This document shows positions 5,488-6,970 of a DNA stretch of 6,970 nucleotides, one piece after another. The notes beneath the pieces were generated by a model. It had not been told where the DNA came from and made no database searches. It saw nothing but the letters and a program-made list of their open reading frames with translations. The stretch's first letter is position 1. Every line of letters begins with the position of its first letter. The stretch comes from Bacteroidia bacterium (GTDB taxonomy: Bacteria > Bacteroidota > Bacteroidia > B-17B0 > Aurantibacillaceae): positions 1 to 6,970 of the forward strand of contig JAOABO010000049.1 in NCBI GenBank assembly GCA_026418315.1. The letters are read 5' to 3'. The translations under genes were made by a program, and so were the position numbers.

Positions 5488-6970
5488 TTATTGATGTTTT
5501 AACAGGTATGTACTTAACTCTTTTTTACTGACTTTCATTAAATCAATATCTAAAATTGTAAATTCTGCTTTTTTACCTTTTTCAATACTTCCTGTTTCTT
5601 TTTCCATAAAGGCAGCATAAGCTGCATCAATAGTCATTCCGCGTAATGTTTGTTCACGGGTTAATTTTTCTTGTAAATAAAATGGGGTAGTATCCTTTAA
5701 ATCATAATCACATCGAAATACGGCTGCAAAAAAAGTTTTTAAAGGTGAAACATCCTCTACAGGAAAATCAGTGCCTAAAGCCAACATTCTGTTTTGTTGC
5801 CATAAGGACTGATAAGCATAAGACCATCTGATTCTTTTTTTGCCTAATCTCGCCATTGCCCAGTTTTTGTCAGATACAGCGTGTGTAGGTTGAACAGATG
5901 GTAAAATTTTATATTCTTTAAAGTACCACCAATCTGATGAATCTATCACTTGTACGTGCTCTATTCTCCAACGTCTATCATTCTTTTTTTCAAGAAATTG
6001 AGCATAGGACTGTAAAACCAACTTATTAGCTGAATCCCCAATGGCGTGTGTACATACCTGTATCCCTTTTTTATAGCAAAAATCAAGTAATCTTTTCAAA
6101 CTATCTGGATTGATTAGATTTAATCCATAACTATTGTGGTCATTGTATTTATTTTTCAACAAAGCTCCTCTGGAACCAAGGGCACCATCGGCATATATTT
6201 TAATGGCTTTGACTTTAAAGTTTTCTTTATCAATCTTTCCATGTTTTTCAAAATAATCTATATTCTCTTTTTCAGGTAAAGCCATTGCATAAATTTTTGT
6301 TTTGATTATTCCCTTTTCAATTAAGGAATCCAAAAGTTTTATTTGCCAAAAATTTAATCCGGCTTCGTGTATGTATTTCAATTGATTTTTCTGACATATA
6401 CTATCGGCTTTCATTAATAATTTTATCCATTCTACAGTAGAAAAACTGGGGATATGTTTTTCAATCAATGAAGTGGCATTATCAATAAAAATACCTGTGT
6501 AATTTCCATCATCATCGGTTAATATTTCTCCTCCCTTTACTTGTTGATGTTTATTTATTCCGGATTCTTCAATGGCTTTACTGTTTACCCATATAGCGTG
6601 TCCATCTATTCTTCTTAAACACACAGGAATGTCTTTAAATACACTATCCAATGCTTCTTTGGTGGGAAATTTTTTATCATCAAATAGATTTTGATCCCAA
6701 CCCCTTCCAAGTAACCATCTTCTTTCAGAGTTCTTTTGATGAAATGCCTTTAATCTTTGGATAATTTCATATACTGTTTTTGCTCCATATAAATTACATT
6801 CTCCTAAATGTTCTGCCAGACCAAAAAAATGTGCATGTGCATCCATCAATGCAGGATAAACATATTTCCCTTTTAAAGAGATAATGCTATCAGATTCATA
6901 ATGCATTAAAACATTTTCATTGCTCCCCACTTCAATAATTTTTCCATCATGAATGGCTACACATTCTGCG
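5488..6970 (-). CDS. YtcJ-like metal-dependent amidohydrolase (Amidohydro_3 family, 5' partial)
   Basis: A member of the amidohydrolase superfamily, a TIM-barrel metal hydrolase of the YtcJ/Amidohydro_3 group. The frame stays open to the right edge: upstream of the GTG at 6928-6930 it continues as AECVAIHDGKIIEVG, the usual N-terminal beta-sandwich segment, so that GTG is an internal valine and the true start is outside the window. The 493 visible residues show DAHAHFFG (metal histidines H45 and H47), GRGWDQNLF (88-96), YIHEAG with H201, the metal-bridging lysine in KIYADGALGSRG (K257), H308 in THAIGD, H338 in RIEHVQ, and the catalytic aspartate D401 in LGTDFPVED. Family members are about 530-560 residues and hydrolyse C-N bonds in varied substrates; the natural substrate cannot be inferred. 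Many Bacteroidota members carry a signal or lipoprotein leader, which would lie in the missing part. It ends 3 bp from the convergent neighbour. Confidence 0.93.
   Translation of the reverse strand, partial: AECVAIHDGKIIEVGSNENVLMHYESDSIISLKGKYVYPALMDAHAHFFGLAEHLGECNLYGAKTVYEIIQRLKAFHQKNSERRWLLGRGWDQNLFDDKKFPTKEALDSVFKDIPVCLRRIDGHAIWVNSKAIEESGINKHQQVKGGEILTDDDGNYTGIFIDNATSLIEKHIPSFSTVEWIKLLMKADSICQKNQLKYIHEAGLNFWQIKLLDSLIEKGIIKTKIYAMALPEKENIDYFEKHGKIDKENFKVKAIKIYADGALGSRGALLKNKYNDHNSYGLNLINPDSLKRLLDFCYKKGIQVCTHAIGDSANKLVLQSYAQFLEKKNDRRWRIEHVQVIDSSDWWYFKEYKILPSVQPTHAVSDKNWAMARLGKKRIRWSYAYQSLWQQNRMLALGTDFPVEDVSPLKTFFAAVFRCDYDLKDTTPFYLQEKLTREQTLRGMTIDAAYAAFMEKETGSIEKGKKAEFTILDIDLMKVSKKELSTYLLKHQ

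Noticed and set aside
6928..6930. GTG as the start codon of the amidohydrolase
   Set aside because: The upstream frame continues to the window edge with a typical amidohydrolase N-terminal segment (CVAIHDGKIIEVG), so the gene is 5' partial.

Overview
The window looks like a chromosomal housekeeping segment from a low-GC member of the Bacteroidota, possibly Chitinophagales-like. The reasons are: roughly one-third GC by eye; A/T-rich leaders without Shine-Dalgarno sequences; a perfect TAnnTTTG (-7) promoter motif upstream of ahcY; a secreted protein with a carboxypeptidase-like regulatory domain of the kind common in that phylum; and protein sequences resembling Bacteroidota homologues. There are no tRNA or rRNA genes, transposases, CRISPR arrays or phage genes.

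Layout, left to right. (1) The 3' part of map (methionine aminopeptidase, + strand) enters from the left edge. (2) A convergent minus-strand gene encodes a LacI/periplasmic-binding-protein-like sensor domain with no DNA-binding headpiece. (3) Upstream of it on the same strand come a small hotdog-fold acyl-CoA thioesterase, a trans-isoprenyl diphosphate synthase and ahcY (S-adenosylhomocysteine hydrolase). A strong hairpin terminator follows ahcY and separates it from the isoprenoid gene, so ahcY is probably mostly its own transcript. The isoprenyl synthase and thioesterase (35-bp gap) are likely co-transcribed. (4) A 321-bp divergent intergenic region carries the ahcY promoter leftward and a candidate promoter rightward. 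(5) A secreted 212-residue protein on the + strand is followed, tail-to-tail with a 3-bp gap, by (6) a YtcJ-like metal-dependent amidohydrolase on the minus strand, whose N-terminus runs off the right edge.

The genes do not form one pathway. They cover protein N-terminal maturation (map), the methyl cycle (ahcY), isoprenoid chain synthesis (for example quinone side chains), acyl-CoA hydrolysis and an unassigned hydrolase. I see no convincing new multi-gene system. The items most worth a second look are the headless LacI-like sensor, the terminator only about 20 bp before the isoprenyl synthase start, the altered IPP-binding motif in that synthase, and the uncharacterised C-terminal half of the secreted protein.
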